DNA from: Mucilaginibacter polytrichastri
GTDB taxonomy: Bacteria > Bacteroidota > Bacteroidia > Sphingobacteriales > Sphingobacteriaceae
Assembly: GCF_001911425.1 (NCBI RefSeq)
Contig: NZ_MPPL01000001.1
Coordinates: 2,051,388-2,115,387 of the forward strand
Reading direction: 5' to 3'
Length of the DNA stretch: 64,000 nt
A program made the translations under genes and the position numbers. Of this stretch, positions 36,208 to 44,315 are shown in pieces. The number at the start of each line of letters is the position of its first letter. Positions within the stretch are counted from its first letter, which is position 1. Under the pieces are notes generated by a model. That model saw only the letters and a list, made by a program, of their open reading frames with translations. It had not been told where the DNA came from and made no database searches.

Positions 36208-36939
36208 TTATAGCTCTTTGTTATTGAGATATTTAAAAAATTCCCGCTGATATAATTTCCCGATGGGTAATTCTGCATTAACCATTTGCACATGGTGAAC
36301 AGTGTAAGACCGTATATGGAATTTAGCGACAATAAATGACCGGTGTATCCTCAAAAAATCGGGGGCAGGCAGCATGGCTTCGAGCGCAACCATCGAGTAT
36401 TTGGTAATTACTTGCCCGTTTTCTGTTATAATTTTTACATAGTCTTTTAGGCTTTCAATGTATAGGATCTCTTTTAAAATTACCTTAACCATTTTACGAT
36501 CAGAGCGGAAATAAAGAAAGGTGCTATTTTCTGTTATCGCAGGTTTTGTTGCTGGAGCTTGCTCATTTGTACTCCCCGAAGCCACAATTGGCAATGCCTT
36601 ATTTACCGCCTTCATAAAGCGTTCAAACTGTATTGGTTTAAGCAGGTAATCTACAGCATCCAAATCATAGCTTTGCAGGGCGTACTCTGCAAATGCGGTT
36701 GTGAAAATTATTTTTGGTGGCTGTGCAAGCGTATGCACCAGCTCCAGTCCGCTCAACTGCGGCATCTGGATATCCAGAAAAATAATATCGACCGGATGCT
36801 CATGTAAAAAAGGAATAACCTGCAGGGCATTACCGCACTCGCCTGCCAAATGCAACATGGGCATTTTTGCGATGTAACGCTTTATAACTGCTCTTGCCGG
36901 CGGTTCATCATCAACCACCAGGCAATTAAATACCTGCAT
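36208..36939 (-). CDS. LytR/AlgR-family response regulator
   Basis: 243 residues. The receiver domain (about 1-120) has the acidic pair 'VVDDEP' and the phospho-acceptor Asp56 in 'FLDIQMP'. A LytTR DNA-binding domain occupies about 140-240 ('SLKDYVKIITENGQV…RIHRSFIVAKFHI'). It is the partner of the sensor kinase encoded just upstream, with a 14-bp gene overlap indicating coupled translation. In this pair the kinase phosphorylates Asp56 and the regulator binds promoter direct repeats. Target genes are unknown. Confidence 0.93.
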   Translation of the reverse strand: MQVFNCLVVDDEPPARAVIKRYIAKMPMLHLAGECGNALQVIPFLHEHPVDIIFLDIQMPQLSGLELVHTLAQPPKIIFTTAFAEYALQSYDLDAVDYLLKPIQFERFMKAVNKALPIVASGSTNEQAPATKPAITENSTFLYFRSDRKMVKVILKEILYIESLKDYVKIITENGQVITKYSMVALEAMLPAPDFLRIHRSFIVAKFHIRSYTVHHVQMVNAELPIGKLYQREFFKYLNNKEL

Positions 36940-38128
36940 ATGCTTGAGTTTGATAGGTTAGTTGTGCATTTGCTTCGCCGGTTTGCGAAGCAGTTAACGT
37001 AATACTTAAGTTAACAATATAAAGCTCATCTTCTTCTATGATAGTTAGTTCGTGCCTGCCCGGATACAATAAAGATAAGCGCCTGCGTACATTGCCTATA
37101 CCAATACCGCCTGTTTTTTCTACTTGCACATTTGCCTTACCATTAATAAGCTTTAACTGCATTAGATTATGTTTTAAACTAATATGAATATTGATCCACG
37201 GCTTATCAAGCATTCCGCTTGTACCGTGCTTAAAGCTATTTTCAATAAATGGTAAAATAAGTAGTGGCGCAATAAGCAAGTCGTGATAGTTGGGCGGGCT
37301 TTGTATTGATATTTCCAGTTGATTGCCGTAACGTATTTTTTCCAGTTCTATGTATTCCATCATCATACTCACCTCCTGCTCAAGCGGCACTAGCTGGTTA
37401 CTGCACGAATACAGCATATAACGTAATAAAGCAGACAAGCGCAGCAGCATATCGGCGGCTAGAGGGGCTATATCCTGTGCATGCGAATAGATATTATTGA
37501 GTGTATTAAATAAGAAGTGCGGATGTAGCTGCGCTTTCAATGATTGCAGCTCTGCCACGGCTTTTTGTTGCCCAAGTAGCAATGCCTGTTGTTGTTTCTC
37601 GTAAAAATGCTTCATTAGTTTAATAGAGGCTGCCAAACCACCAATGGTAATACTGCCCCTTAAACCCGATAGCAATGCCATATATATCATGATATTATAC
37701 GGAGTTTTAACGCTGCCCTTAACTATGCCGGCGTATTGTTCAAAATATCGCTCGCGCAGGCTTTCTACCACCACAATAGAAATAAATGCTGACAGCCCCG
37801 CTGTGACAACAATGAGTATCACAACCGCAACTATGGCCAGAAAATATTTTGCTGTAATAACCATTTTAGGCACAACCCAATACATCAACGTATAAGCAAA
37901 AAAAACATGGGGCAGCAGGTAAAAAAAGCTTTCGCCCAAATTGATCTGTATTCGCGACCAAAAGTTCATTTTGGTAAGCATGGGTGATGGTGCAAATGAG
38001 TATAGGAATGTCTGGAACAAATACCAGCAAAGCCAGAAACTAAGATGCCGGAGCAGGCGCCAATTTAACTGACCCGAAAACACAAATGGCAGCGGTTGCA
38101 TATTTCTAAATTTCATATAAATATACAA
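36926..38128 (-). CDS. LytS-type sensor histidine kinase
   Basis: 400 residues: about four membrane helices (25-165), a short coiled coil, then a His_kinase domain with the phospho-acceptor His204 in 'LHPHFLFNTLNNIY', and a C-terminal HATPase ('ILPFIENSFKHG', 'GIGIGNVRRRL'). This is the Bacteroidota LytS/YpdA-like type with a small membrane sensor part. Several Met codons near the start (1, 5, 10) make the exact start uncertain. It is the first gene of the two-component operon, overlapping the regulator by 14 bp. Confidence 0.92.
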   Translation of the reverse strand: MYIYMKFRNMQPLPFVFSGQLNWRLLRHLSFWLCWYLFQTFLYSFAPSPMLTKMNFWSRIQINLGESFFYLLPHVFFAYTLMYWVVPKMVITAKYFLAIVAVVILIVVTAGLSAFISIVVVESLRERYFEQYAGIVKGSVKTPYNIMIYMALLSGLRGSITIGGLAASIKLMKHFYEKQQQALLLGQQKAVAELQSLKAQLHPHFLFNTLNNIYSHAQDIAPLAADMLLRLSALLRYMLYSCSNQLVPLEQEVSMMMEYIELEKIRYGNQLEISIQSPPNYHDLLIAPLLILPFIENSFKHGTSGMLDKPWINIHISLKHNLMQLKLINGKANVQVEKTGGIGIGNVRRRLSLLYPGRHELTIIEEDELYIVNLSITLTASQTGEANAQLTYQTQAYAGI

Positions 38129-38297
38129 ACCATAGTAGTATTAAAATTTTGATATGCCATAAAATAGACCAGCGGCTATTTTTAAACACTACAATCACTT
38201 AGTCGACGACGAAATGGGTTGATTGCTGATAAACAAGTATATAGCTGCGCAATAGTGTAGTTAGTCTAATTTCTAAAATTAGTTAATATATGGGTTG

Positions 38298-38305
38298 TAG
38301 TTTTG
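38298..38305 (+). promoter_or_regulatory. Candidate -7 box (TAGTTTTG)
   Basis: An exact TAnnTTTG match 22 bases before the start codon of the SnoaL-like gene at 38328. No clear -33 element is visible. Confidence 0.4.
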
Positions 38306-38327
38306 AGTAAATCAATTACAAACAGCT

Positions 38328-38846
38328 ATGAAAACAGCAACTATTATTTTATTAATCTTCGCCTTAATTACGCCGGGTATTAAAGCTCAAACTAAAGAAA
38401 AAGACGAAAAAGCAGTTAGGGAAACTATTGCCCGTTTTGGAAACAGCTGGGCCAAAGGTAACTTTAGCGACATGGTAGATTACATGACGCCGGATTGTAA
38501 CTGGATAAACATTGTAGGTATGCAATGGAAAGGTTTAAAAGAAGTGCAATACGCGCATCAGTTTTATGTAAGCAGTATGTTTAAAGGCATTGTGCCCCAA
38601 ACATTGGATAGCAGTATCCGCTTTATAACTCCAGATGTGGCCATTGCATACTGGAAATCACATATGCCGGCCTTCTATCCCCCAGATGGTGTTAACAGAG
38701 GCGGTAACAAGCATGACGAAGCTGACGACATTGCAACTATTGTACTAGTAAAGAAGAGCAATAAATGGTACATAACATCTGCGCAAAATGTAAGTGTAAT
38801 TGCGCAGGCAGCCCCCAGTAACCCGGTATTACATATGGATAAGTAA
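38328..38846 (+). CDS. Exported SnoaL/DUF4440-like NTF2-fold protein
   Basis: 172 residues with a signal peptide (…TPGIKAQ). The mature part 'VRETIARFGNSWAKGNFSDMVDYMTPDCNWINIVG' to 'WYITSAQNVSV' is the cone-shaped NTF2-like fold of SgcJ/EcaC, SnoaL-like and DUF4440 proteins. Members include small-molecule isomerases and many uncharacterised secreted proteins, so no reaction can be assigned. It is monocistronic and is followed by an 800-bp region without a clear protein gene. Confidence 0.8.
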   Translation: MKTATIILLIFALITPGIKAQTKEKDEKAVRETIARFGNSWAKGNFSDMVDYMTPDCNWINIVGMQWKGLKEVQYAHQFYVSSMFKGIVPQTLDSSIRFITPDVAIAYWKSHMPAFYPPDGVNRGGNKHDEADDIATIVLVKKSNKWYITSAQNVSVIAQAAPSNPVLHMDK

Positions 38847-38986
38847 ACATAGTTTTTATTTCAAAAATTATGGAAACTGAATTCTTTGCCTGCGTGATAT
38901 TCTTACTCGTACCGCAATTGCAAAAAGCAGCACATTAAATCAAGTTCACCTGAATTCATTATAAAAATAAAAAACCTTATAACGCG

Positions 38987-39450
38987 AAAACGGAGGCCAA
39001 CTTCAGTTAAGATGCTGCCTCCGTTCCCAACCCTATGATTGGCCATAGCCCTTCATAAAGCATCAATAACGCTTTAGTAATTTCACCGGTCTGCTTTTCT
39101 GCATTGCCAAAGCAATACTTACTTGTCGAGACCATTGTTTGACTTACAATTTCCGCACTACATTCCATAGAATGCTATGGTTCATTTGCAAATCACAATA
39201 CCTTTGTTAAATTTTCCCCGGTAATATATTCGTATTCATGAAGTCTTGCTTGCGCAATATTTCACTTAATGAGCCGTCTCTTGCGGTTTGGCTGCACCTT
39301 TTAAATGATAGTGATTATCCGTGGTCATTCAGGGTCTTCCCTCGATCTTTAGCTCCTCCGAAGATTCGCCCGATTCAATTTCCGTATCCCAAGGCTGTCA
39401 AAGTACGTCGTTTCTGATATTTCTAAGGTACTGAGCTCCAGACTTTTTTG
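38987..39450 (-). ncRNA. Candidate structured non-coding RNA (limits approximate)
   Basis: This stretch is visibly GC-richer than the AT-rich DNA on both sides and is packed with local hairpins: 39033-39048, 39056-39076, 39103-39116, CCATAG-AATG-CTATGG at 39165-39180, 39239-39264 and 39272-39293. On the minus strand it ends in a hairpin with arms 39017-39025 and 38989-38997 followed by TTTT, like a terminator. A weak -7-like box lies near 39455-39462. I compared it with what I remember of tmRNA, RNase P RNA and 6S RNA and found no match. An overlapping 53-codon frame (39007-39168, minus) is an alternative explanation. Confidence 0.4.
39007..39168 (-). other. Small open frame, 53 codons, inside the hairpin-rich region
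   Basis: ATG at 39168, stop TAA at 39007-39009. The product would begin 'MECSAEIVSQTMV' and end 'GLGTEAAS'. The stop lies in the loop of the terminator-like hairpin, which is unusual for a real coding gene, and the frame crosses four hairpins. It is listed because it may be translated, but the RNA structure seems the stronger signal. Confidence 0.25.
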
Positions 39451-39462
39451 CAAGAAAAATAT

Positions 39463-39649
39463 TATCTTATTTCTTAACAGGTTTATTAACAGAAAAACAT
39501 AGGTTATTAACATGCTAAAAATGAGTCTATTGTGTCAATAGCACAAATTTCGATGATTTTGTAAGTATAATTAACATTTTACTTATAAACATTTTCAACG
39601 CATTAAGCTGCTTATGCCTTGGATATTAAACGCTTAAAAAATTAAATAT
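39463..39649. other. AT-rich stretch upstream of the candidate RNA
   Basis: About 190 bp of strongly AT-rich DNA between the end of the TIGR03915-type gene (minus) and the hairpin-rich region. It is a plausible place for a minus-strand promoter of the candidate RNA. I see no ORF or strong hairpin. Confidence 0.5.
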
Positions 39650-40414
39650 TCAAATTTTTTCTGTCAAATGTTTCCAATATCGCTTAGGTACATGGCGTAA
39701 ATGCAGCTTGGTATTTTTGCGTGCGGGTATGTTTACGCTGGTAAAATAATTACGCCACAAGTCCTGGTATACAGCTTCATGGTCATCATACGCCGATATT
39801 ACGTTACCTGGATTAACGGTAGCGAAATCGAGCGAAATATATTGGGTTTCATGCAGGTCATAATATAATCCATAACTGCGGCGCATGTCATAAATAATCC
39901 ATTTTTGATCGGCATACCTGTTCCTGAAATGTTTAATAAGTAACGGCAGCACATTAAAGTCAGGCTCAATGGCCGAGTAAAAGGTTTTATCCTTTAATTC
40001 CTGAAAACGGACAAAGGCTTCCATCCGGTGTTTTTCGCGCCTTACCATCCGCACAATTTCCGATACCCGCATTACATATTTATTACCGTAATCTTCTTCA
40101 ATATTTTGCTGGGCATCAAACACATAACGAATGTAGCCAACCAGGTTATCGTCCTCTCCCTCCATCTCGGCCATGTGCGCGGCATATAAACGCTGTAAGC
40201 CCTGGGCAGATAGCTTTTGCTTTAGTCCTTTTAATACACGAGTGGCACGGCTGTTTTCGGTTACTACTTTAATCACGTTTTCAAACAGGGCGGTATTGTG
40301 CCACTCCCCTTTTTGCATGCGCACATGGGTAAGGCGGTGTTCGTAGATCTCGAAAACGGCCGTTAGTAAACCTTCAAACGTACCGTCGTATATCAGGGTG
40401 GTCATATCGCTCAA
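39650..40414 (-). CDS. TIGR03915-type putative DNA metabolism/repair protein
   Basis: A 254-residue soluble protein that starts 'TTLIYDGTFEGLLTAVFEIYEHR', the hallmark opening of the TIGR03915/DUF4130 family, and later has 'WIIYDMRRSYGLYYD'. The family is found almost always beside the radical-SAM protein encoded here just upstream, with which it overlaps by 4 bp (ATGA). The pair is thought to act in DNA modification or repair, but no reaction has been shown that I know of. The 3' side opens into the hairpin-rich non-coding region. Confidence 0.88.
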   Translation of the reverse strand: MSDMTTLIYDGTFEGLLTAVFEIYEHRLTHVRMQKGEWHNTALFENVIKVVTENSRATRVLKGLKQKLSAQGLQRLYAAHMAEMEGEDDNLVGYIRYVFDAQQNIEEDYGNKYVMRVSEIVRMVRREKHRMEAFVRFQELKDKTFYSAIEPDFNVLPLLIKHFRNRYADQKWIIYDMRRSYGLYYDLHETQYISLDFATVNPGNVISAYDDHEAVYQDLWRNYFTSVNIPARKNTKLHLRHVPKRYWKHLTEKI

Positions 40415-41667
40415 AACAGGTTTAATTGTATGGTCGAATTTTTAATGTATTTACTTTGTGACCCGGCCAATATATATTGTTTAATAGCGGTACCTGTAAG
40501 ATCGCGACGCTCATATTGCGGACTATTGCACGTAATGAAATACTTAGCCCGGTTTACGGCGATGCCCAGCTTTTTAAGCTGCTCCCAATTGAGTTTACCG
40601 AAAGCCCTTGCCGCTACAATTTTCTGTGCCGACTGCACCCCTATCCCCGGTACCCGTAAAATCATTTGCAGGTCGGCTTTATTAATATCTATGGGGAACG
40701 ATTGCAGGTTGCGCAAGGCCCAGCTTAATTTAGGGTCGATATCTAGATCCAGCAGCGGATTATCCTGATTTACAATCTCATTTACCTTAAAATGGTAAAA
40801 GCGCATCAGCCAGTCGGCCTGGTAAAGCCTGTTTTCGCGCACCATAGGCACGGCGGTGTTTAAGGCCGGTAAGCGGCTATCACTCAATACCGGCACATAG
40901 CCCGAATAGTAAACCCGCTTTAATTTAAACCCTTTATAAAACTGATCTGACATTTGCAGAATCTGCTGATCAGTCTCTGGAGTAGCACCAATAATCACCT
41001 GCGTACTTTGCCCGGCGGGCGCAAACATGGGCGCTTTTTTAAATAGTTTTTTTTCCTCCGTGCGTAAAATTATCTCATTCTTCAGGAAATTCATCGGGGT
41101 AATCATGTCCTGGCGGTTCTTCTCGGGGGCCAGAAGTTTAAGGCCTTCTTCAGTTGGCATTTCGAGGTTAATACTCAGGCGGTCGGCATACATACCGGCT
41201 TCGCGCATCAATTCGTCGCTGGCACCGGGGATGCTTTTAAGGTGGATGTACCCGTTAAAGTTATGTTCGAGACGGAGTTTTTTAGCTACCTGCACTAAAC
41301 GCTCCATAGTATAATCGGCATTTTTAAAAATACCTGAGCTGAGAAATAAGCCTTCGATATAATTGCGGCGGTAGAAATTTATAGTAAGGTCTACCACTTC
41401 CTGCACTGTAAAGGAGGCGCGTTTAATATCATTATTTTTACGCGACACGCAGTAGGCACAATCGTAAATACAAACGTTGGTAAACAGGATTTTGAGTAAG
41501 GATACACACCGGCCATCTTCGGTATAAGTGTGGCAAATACCATTGCTGGCATTACCAAGGCCTTTATCCTTATTTTGCCGCTTGCTGCCGCTCGATGCAC
41601 ATGATACATCGTATTTAGCTGCGTCGGCCAATATGTTTAATTTTTCGGTAATCCTGTCCACGTTCAT
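40411..41667 (-). CDS. Radical-SAM putative DNA modification/repair protein (TIGR03916-like)
   Basis: 418 residues. The 4Fe-4S cysteines are Cys66, Cys70 and Cys73 in 'NVCIYDCAYC' (CxxxCxxC). A second Cys group lies N-terminal to them (Cys23, Cys45, Cys54). A helix-hairpin-helix motif near the C-terminus ('ILRVPGIGVQSAQKIV') is typical of non-specific DNA binding. The combination of a radical-SAM core with an HhH motif is diagnostic of the family. It is co-transcribed with the TIGR03915-type partner (4-bp overlap). Confidence 0.92.
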   Translation of the reverse strand: MNVDRITEKLNILADAAKYDVSCASSGSKRQNKDKGLGNASNGICHTYTEDGRCVSLLKILFTNVCIYDCAYCVSRKNNDIKRASFTVQEVVDLTINFYRRNYIEGLFLSSGIFKNADYTMERLVQVAKKLRLEHNFNGYIHLKSIPGASDELMREAGMYADRLSINLEMPTEEGLKLLAPEKNRQDMITPMNFLKNEIILRTEEKKLFKKAPMFAPAGQSTQVIIGATPETDQQILQMSDQFYKGFKLKRVYYSGYVPVLSDSRLPALNTAVPMVRENRLYQADWLMRFYHFKVNEIVNQDNPLLDLDIDPKLSWALRNLQSFPIDINKADLQMILRVPGIGVQSAQKIVAARAFGKLNWEQLKKLGIAVNRAKYFITCNSPQYERRDLTGTAIKQYILAGSQSKYIKNSTIQLNLF

Positions 41668-41754
41668 ACAAAATCAAAAATACTAAAAATATTAGTAATT
41701 TAAGATTTTAGTAAATGTTTATTAGCGCTTATAGTTGTGGATGTGAAATTATAA

Positions 41755-41868
41755 CCTACCGTCGTGCCGAACTTGTTTCGGCATCTCACTTGCTAAGTCT
41801 ACTACCGATTTACATTGCGGTTACCTGTCCTGTAGGATGCAGAAACAAGTTCGGCATGAAGGGCGGGG
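41755..41868. repeat. REP/MITE-like palindromic element
   Basis: Imperfect inverted repeat with arms of about 35 nt; the best part is GTGCCGAACTTGTTTC (41764-41779) against its complement at 41842-41857, with matching flanks (GCATC…AC). The intervening part is not palindromic. Sequences with this 'GCCGAACTTGTTTCGGCATC' core are, as I recall, dispersed in many Sphingobacteriaceae genomes. Only one copy is in this window. It lies between the start of the radical-SAM gene and the hairpin beside IS copy 2. Confidence 0.6.
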
Positions 41869-41877
41869 ATAATAAAT

Positions 41878-41908
41878 AAAAAAGGCCTTCCGCATGGAAG
41901 GCCCTTTT
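41878..41908. terminator. Bidirectional terminator next to IS copy 2
   Basis: Perfect 8-bp stem GGCCTTCC/GGAAGGCC (41884-41891 with 41896-41903), loop GCAT, with an A-tract before and a T-tract after. It is the likely original terminator of bioB, now 1.4 kb from it because IS copy 2 is inserted between. Confidence 0.85.
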
Positions 41909-41957
41909 ATTTTGTTTGTCTCGTCCTGAAAAAAGTTGACTAAAATATAGTCAACAA

Positions 41958-42356
41958 ATGGAAAGTCAAAGAATTAAATCAAAACATGTAAGCCCGGGCG
42001 GGCGCTACAGTTTATCGTTCAAAAAGAAAGTTGTTCAGGAATATGAACGAGGGTTTTTGAACAAAGATCAGTTACAAGCCAAATATGGTTTAGGCGGCAA
42101 TTCAGTGATATTGCAATGGTGCCGTAAGTATGGTAAATTGCACCATCCTGAAAAAGGTGCATTAGGCCGGCCGATGAAAGATCCACAAAAACAACGTATC
42201 AAAGACCTGGAGAAGCAACTGGAAGAAGCCAAGCTTAAATTAGTGGCTTACGAGAAATTGATTGAGATTGCTGAAAAGGAAGATGGCATAAACATCTTAA
42301 AAAAAGACGGCGCCAAACAATCAGTGAGCTTGCCAAAATGTATCCAAGAAAAGTAA
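41958..42356 (+). CDS. IS3-family transposase OrfA (copy 2)
   Basis: The 132-residue product is identical to that of 27873-28271: an N-terminal helix-turn-helix that recognises the element ends, and a C-terminal leucine-zipper-like helix. It overlaps orfB by 19 bp and contains the same A7 slippery run at 42299-42305. The reading frame is intact, which is consistent with recent transposition or with gene conversion between the two copies. Confidence 0.95.
   Translation: MESQRIKSKHVSPGGRYSLSFKKKVVQEYERGFLNKDQLQAKYGLGGNSVILQWCRKYGKLHHPEKGALGRPMKDPQKQRIKDLEKQLEEAKLKLVAYEKLIEIAEKEDGINILKKDGAKQSVSLPKCIQEK
42299..42305 (+). other. Candidate -1 programmed frameshift site (A7), copy 2
   Basis: The same A AAA AAA heptamer in the orfA frame as in copy 1. 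The -1 frame is open from here into orfB at 42338. Confidence 0.6.
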
Positions 42357-43210
42357 GTATGTTTTGCGTATTGTTTGGCCTGAGTAAACAGGCTTACTAT
42401 AAACAGATTAAGCAACGACAAGAGAAGATTATTTTACGCAAACAGGCCAGAGCATCGGTCTTGCAATTACGCAGAAGTATGCCGCGATTAGGCACACGCA
42501 AACTTCACTATTTGCTAAAAGAAAATAATGTCTTGATAGGCAGGGATTATCTATTTGACCTGCTTCGGGACGAAGGGTTGCTTGTTTTAAAACGGAAAAG
42601 GTATACTTTAACGACTAACTCAAAACACTGGTTGCGCAAATATCCTAATCTGATCAAAGAGATGCTCATTGTTCGTCCTGAACAGCTTTGGGTAGCCGAT
42701 ATTACCTACCTGGATGCAAAGGATGGCAATCTGTATCTTCATTTAATTACAGATGCCTATTCCAAACGCATTATGGGATATGAACTCTGCAACAACATGG
42801 AAGCAGCTTCAACACTTAAAGCCTTACAAATGGCTATTGAGAACCGGCAATATAAAAGTAATGTGTTGATACATCATTCAGACCGCGGTTTACAGTATTG
42901 CAGTAAGCTTTATACATCTTGTCTTATTCGAAATGGAATAAGAATATCTATGACAGAAAATGGTGACCCTTATGAAAATGCTATTGCCGAACGAGTAAAT
43001 GGTATTCTGAAAGATGAGTTCGGCCTGTCAGATCAAATGGAGGATCTTATAGACGCCTCATTGCAAACCGACCAAAGTATAGTTACTTATAATAATCAAA
43101 GACCACACCTAAGCTGCAGTATGCTTACACCAAAGCAAATGCACAACCAGCAAGCCATCAAACTAAGGACATACAACAAAAAAGCTCAAACATCTTTAGT
43201 GGATGTTTGA
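42338..43210 (+). CDS. IS3-family transposase OrfB, DDE integrase (copy 2)
   Basis: The 290-residue product is identical to that of 28253-29125, with the complete DDE triad of the rve core ('VADITYLD', 'HHSDRGLQY', 'ENAIAERVNG'). It probably acts as an OrfAB fusion made by -1 frameshifting. The intact second copy means either element could supply transposase to both. Its direction is opposite to bioB, so the two transcripts converge on the IS-internal terminator. Confidence 0.95.
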   Translation: MYPRKVSMFCVLFGLSKQAYYKQIKQRQEKIILRKQARASVLQLRRSMPRLGTRKLHYLLKENNVLIGRDYLFDLLRDEGLLVLKRKRYTLTTNSKHWLRKYPNLIKEMLIVRPEQLWVADITYLDAKDGNLYLHLITDAYSKRIMGYELCNNMEAASTLKALQMAIENRQYKSNVLIHHSDRGLQYCSKLYTSCLIRNGIRISMTENGDPYENAIAERVNGILKDEFGLSDQMEDLIDASLQTDQSIVTYNNQRPHLSCSMLTPKQMHNQQAIKLRTYNKKAQTSLVDV

Positions 43211-43218
43211 GCTTTTTT
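43178..43218. terminator. IS-internal bidirectional terminator (copy 2)
   Basis: The same 12-bp stem and flanking A/T tracts as in copy 1 (arms 43183-43194 and 43202-43213). It now lies 66 bp from the bioB stop and can end bioB transcripts in place of the displaced hairpin. Confidence 0.9.
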
Positions 43219-43283
43219 ATCAATGTTTGTGCAATCAAAAAATAGTCAACCTATTTCAGGACTACTCAGTTCTTATGGTAATA

Positions 43284-44288
43284 TTATAAACTCACTTCTT
43301 CGTTCACTTCTACCCTATTCGGTCTGCCGTTTTTGAAGGCTTTACGCGGGGTTAAACCCAATAGCTCAAACATGGCCATGTCTGTATCGAAAGATGGGTT
43401 TGGTGTGGTTAATAGTTTTTCTCCCGCGAAGATTGAATTAGCGCCTGCCATAAAGCATAGTGCCTGCTCAATAGTACTCATCTCGGTACGGCCTGCAGAT
43501 AAACGTACTACTGTTTTAGGCATTACGATACGTGCGGTGGCTATCATACGTACCATATCCCAAACAGAAACACGGGGCTGATCTGCCAGTGGCGTACCTG
43601 CTACCGGCACCAATGCATTAATGGGCACAGATTCCGGGTGTTTAGGCATGGTTGATAACGTTTTGAGCATCGAAATACGGTCTGCTACTGTTTCGCCTAA
43701 ACCAATAATACCACCACTGCAAACGCTGATCTTGGCCTTACGCACGTGGTCGAGGGTTTGTAAACGATCATCATAAGTACGGGTAGTGATAATACGTTTA
43801 TAGTCGTCTTCAGATGTATCTAAGTTGTGATTGTAAGCATACAGGCCAGCATCTGCTAAACGCTGTGCCTGGCCTTCGGTAAGCATACCCAGGGTACAGC
43901 AAACTTCCATACCCAGGCCGTTAACGGCGGTAACCATTTCCAATACCTTGTCAAAATCGCGGTTATCGCGTACTTCGCGCCATGCAGCGCCCATACATAA
44001 GCGGGATGCGCCACCTGCTTTGGCTTTTTCAGCCGCGGCAATCACTTCTTCTTTGGGTAATATGGCATGTACATTTACACCGGTATTGTAACGTGCTGCC
44101 TGCGGGCAATAGGCACAATCTTCGGGACAACCGCCTGTTTTTACCGAAATCAGTGAGCTGATCTGCACTTCTGCATAATCTTTATTTTCACGATGAACGG
44201 ATGCTGCCTGATAGATCAGGTCCAGTAATGGGGTATGATATATTTCAGCAATCTCTTCTTTAGTCCAGTTATATCTTACTTCAGTCAT
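43284..44288 (-). CDS. bioB: Biotin synthase
   Basis: A 334-residue radical-SAM enzyme. It converts dethiobiotin to biotin by sulphur insertion, using a 4Fe-4S and a 2Fe-2S cluster. The SAM-cluster cysteines are Cys54, Cys58 and Cys61 in '[12 protein letters not shown]', followed by the typical 'AARYNTGV' segment and conserved 'CMGAAWR', 'NHNLDTS', '[10 protein letters not shown]' and '[11 protein letters not shown]' blocks. Length fits the family. It is the last gene of a minus-strand run (ribD to bioB), 27 bp after mgtE. No other biotin gene is present. Confidence 0.97.
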   Translation of the reverse strand: MTEVRYNWTKEEIAEIYHTPLLDLIYQAASVHRENKDYAEVQISSLISVKTGGCPEDCAYCPQAARYNTGVNVHAILPKEEVIAAAEKAKAGGASRLCMGAAWREVRDNRDFDKVLEMVTAVNGLGMEVCCTLGMLTEGQAQRLADAGLYAYNHNLDTSEDDYKRIITTRTYDDRLQTLDHVRKAKISVCSGGIIGLGETVADRISMLKTLSTMPKHPESVPINALVPVAGTPLADQPRVSVWDMVRMIATARIVMPKTVVRLSAGRTEMSTIEQALCFMAGANSIFAGEKLLTTPNPSFDTDMAMFELLGLTPRKAFKNGRPNRVEVNEEVSL

Positions 44289-44315
44289 GTGGGATGTAAT
44301 TATAAAACTTCAAAT

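Larger units (their letters stand above)
41917..43268 (+). mobile_element. IS3-family insertion sequence, copy 2
   Basis: A 1352-bp copy of the element at 27832-29183, in the same orientation. It is bounded by the same TG…CA ends and terminal inverted repeats. Its own 3-bp target duplication is GTT (41914-41916 and 43269-43271). Because each copy has a different duplication on both sides, the copies inserted independently and are not the arms of one composite transposon. Copy 2 lies between bioB and the hairpin at 41878-41908. Confidence 0.95.

Noticed and set aside
38870..38938. A 22-codon plus-strand frame after the SnoaL-like gene
   Set aside because: It is short, has no supporting context and could easily arise by chance.
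38987..39450. tmRNA, RNase P RNA or 6S RNA in the hairpin-rich stretch
   Set aside because: None of the conserved segments that I can recall for these RNAs is present on either strand. It is kept only as an unassigned candidate.
27832..43268. A 15-kb composite transposon bounded by the two IS copies
   Set aside because: Each IS copy has its own matching 3-bp duplication (CTA; GTT), and the outer flanks differ. The interior holds housekeeping genes such as efp. Independent insertions explain the data better.
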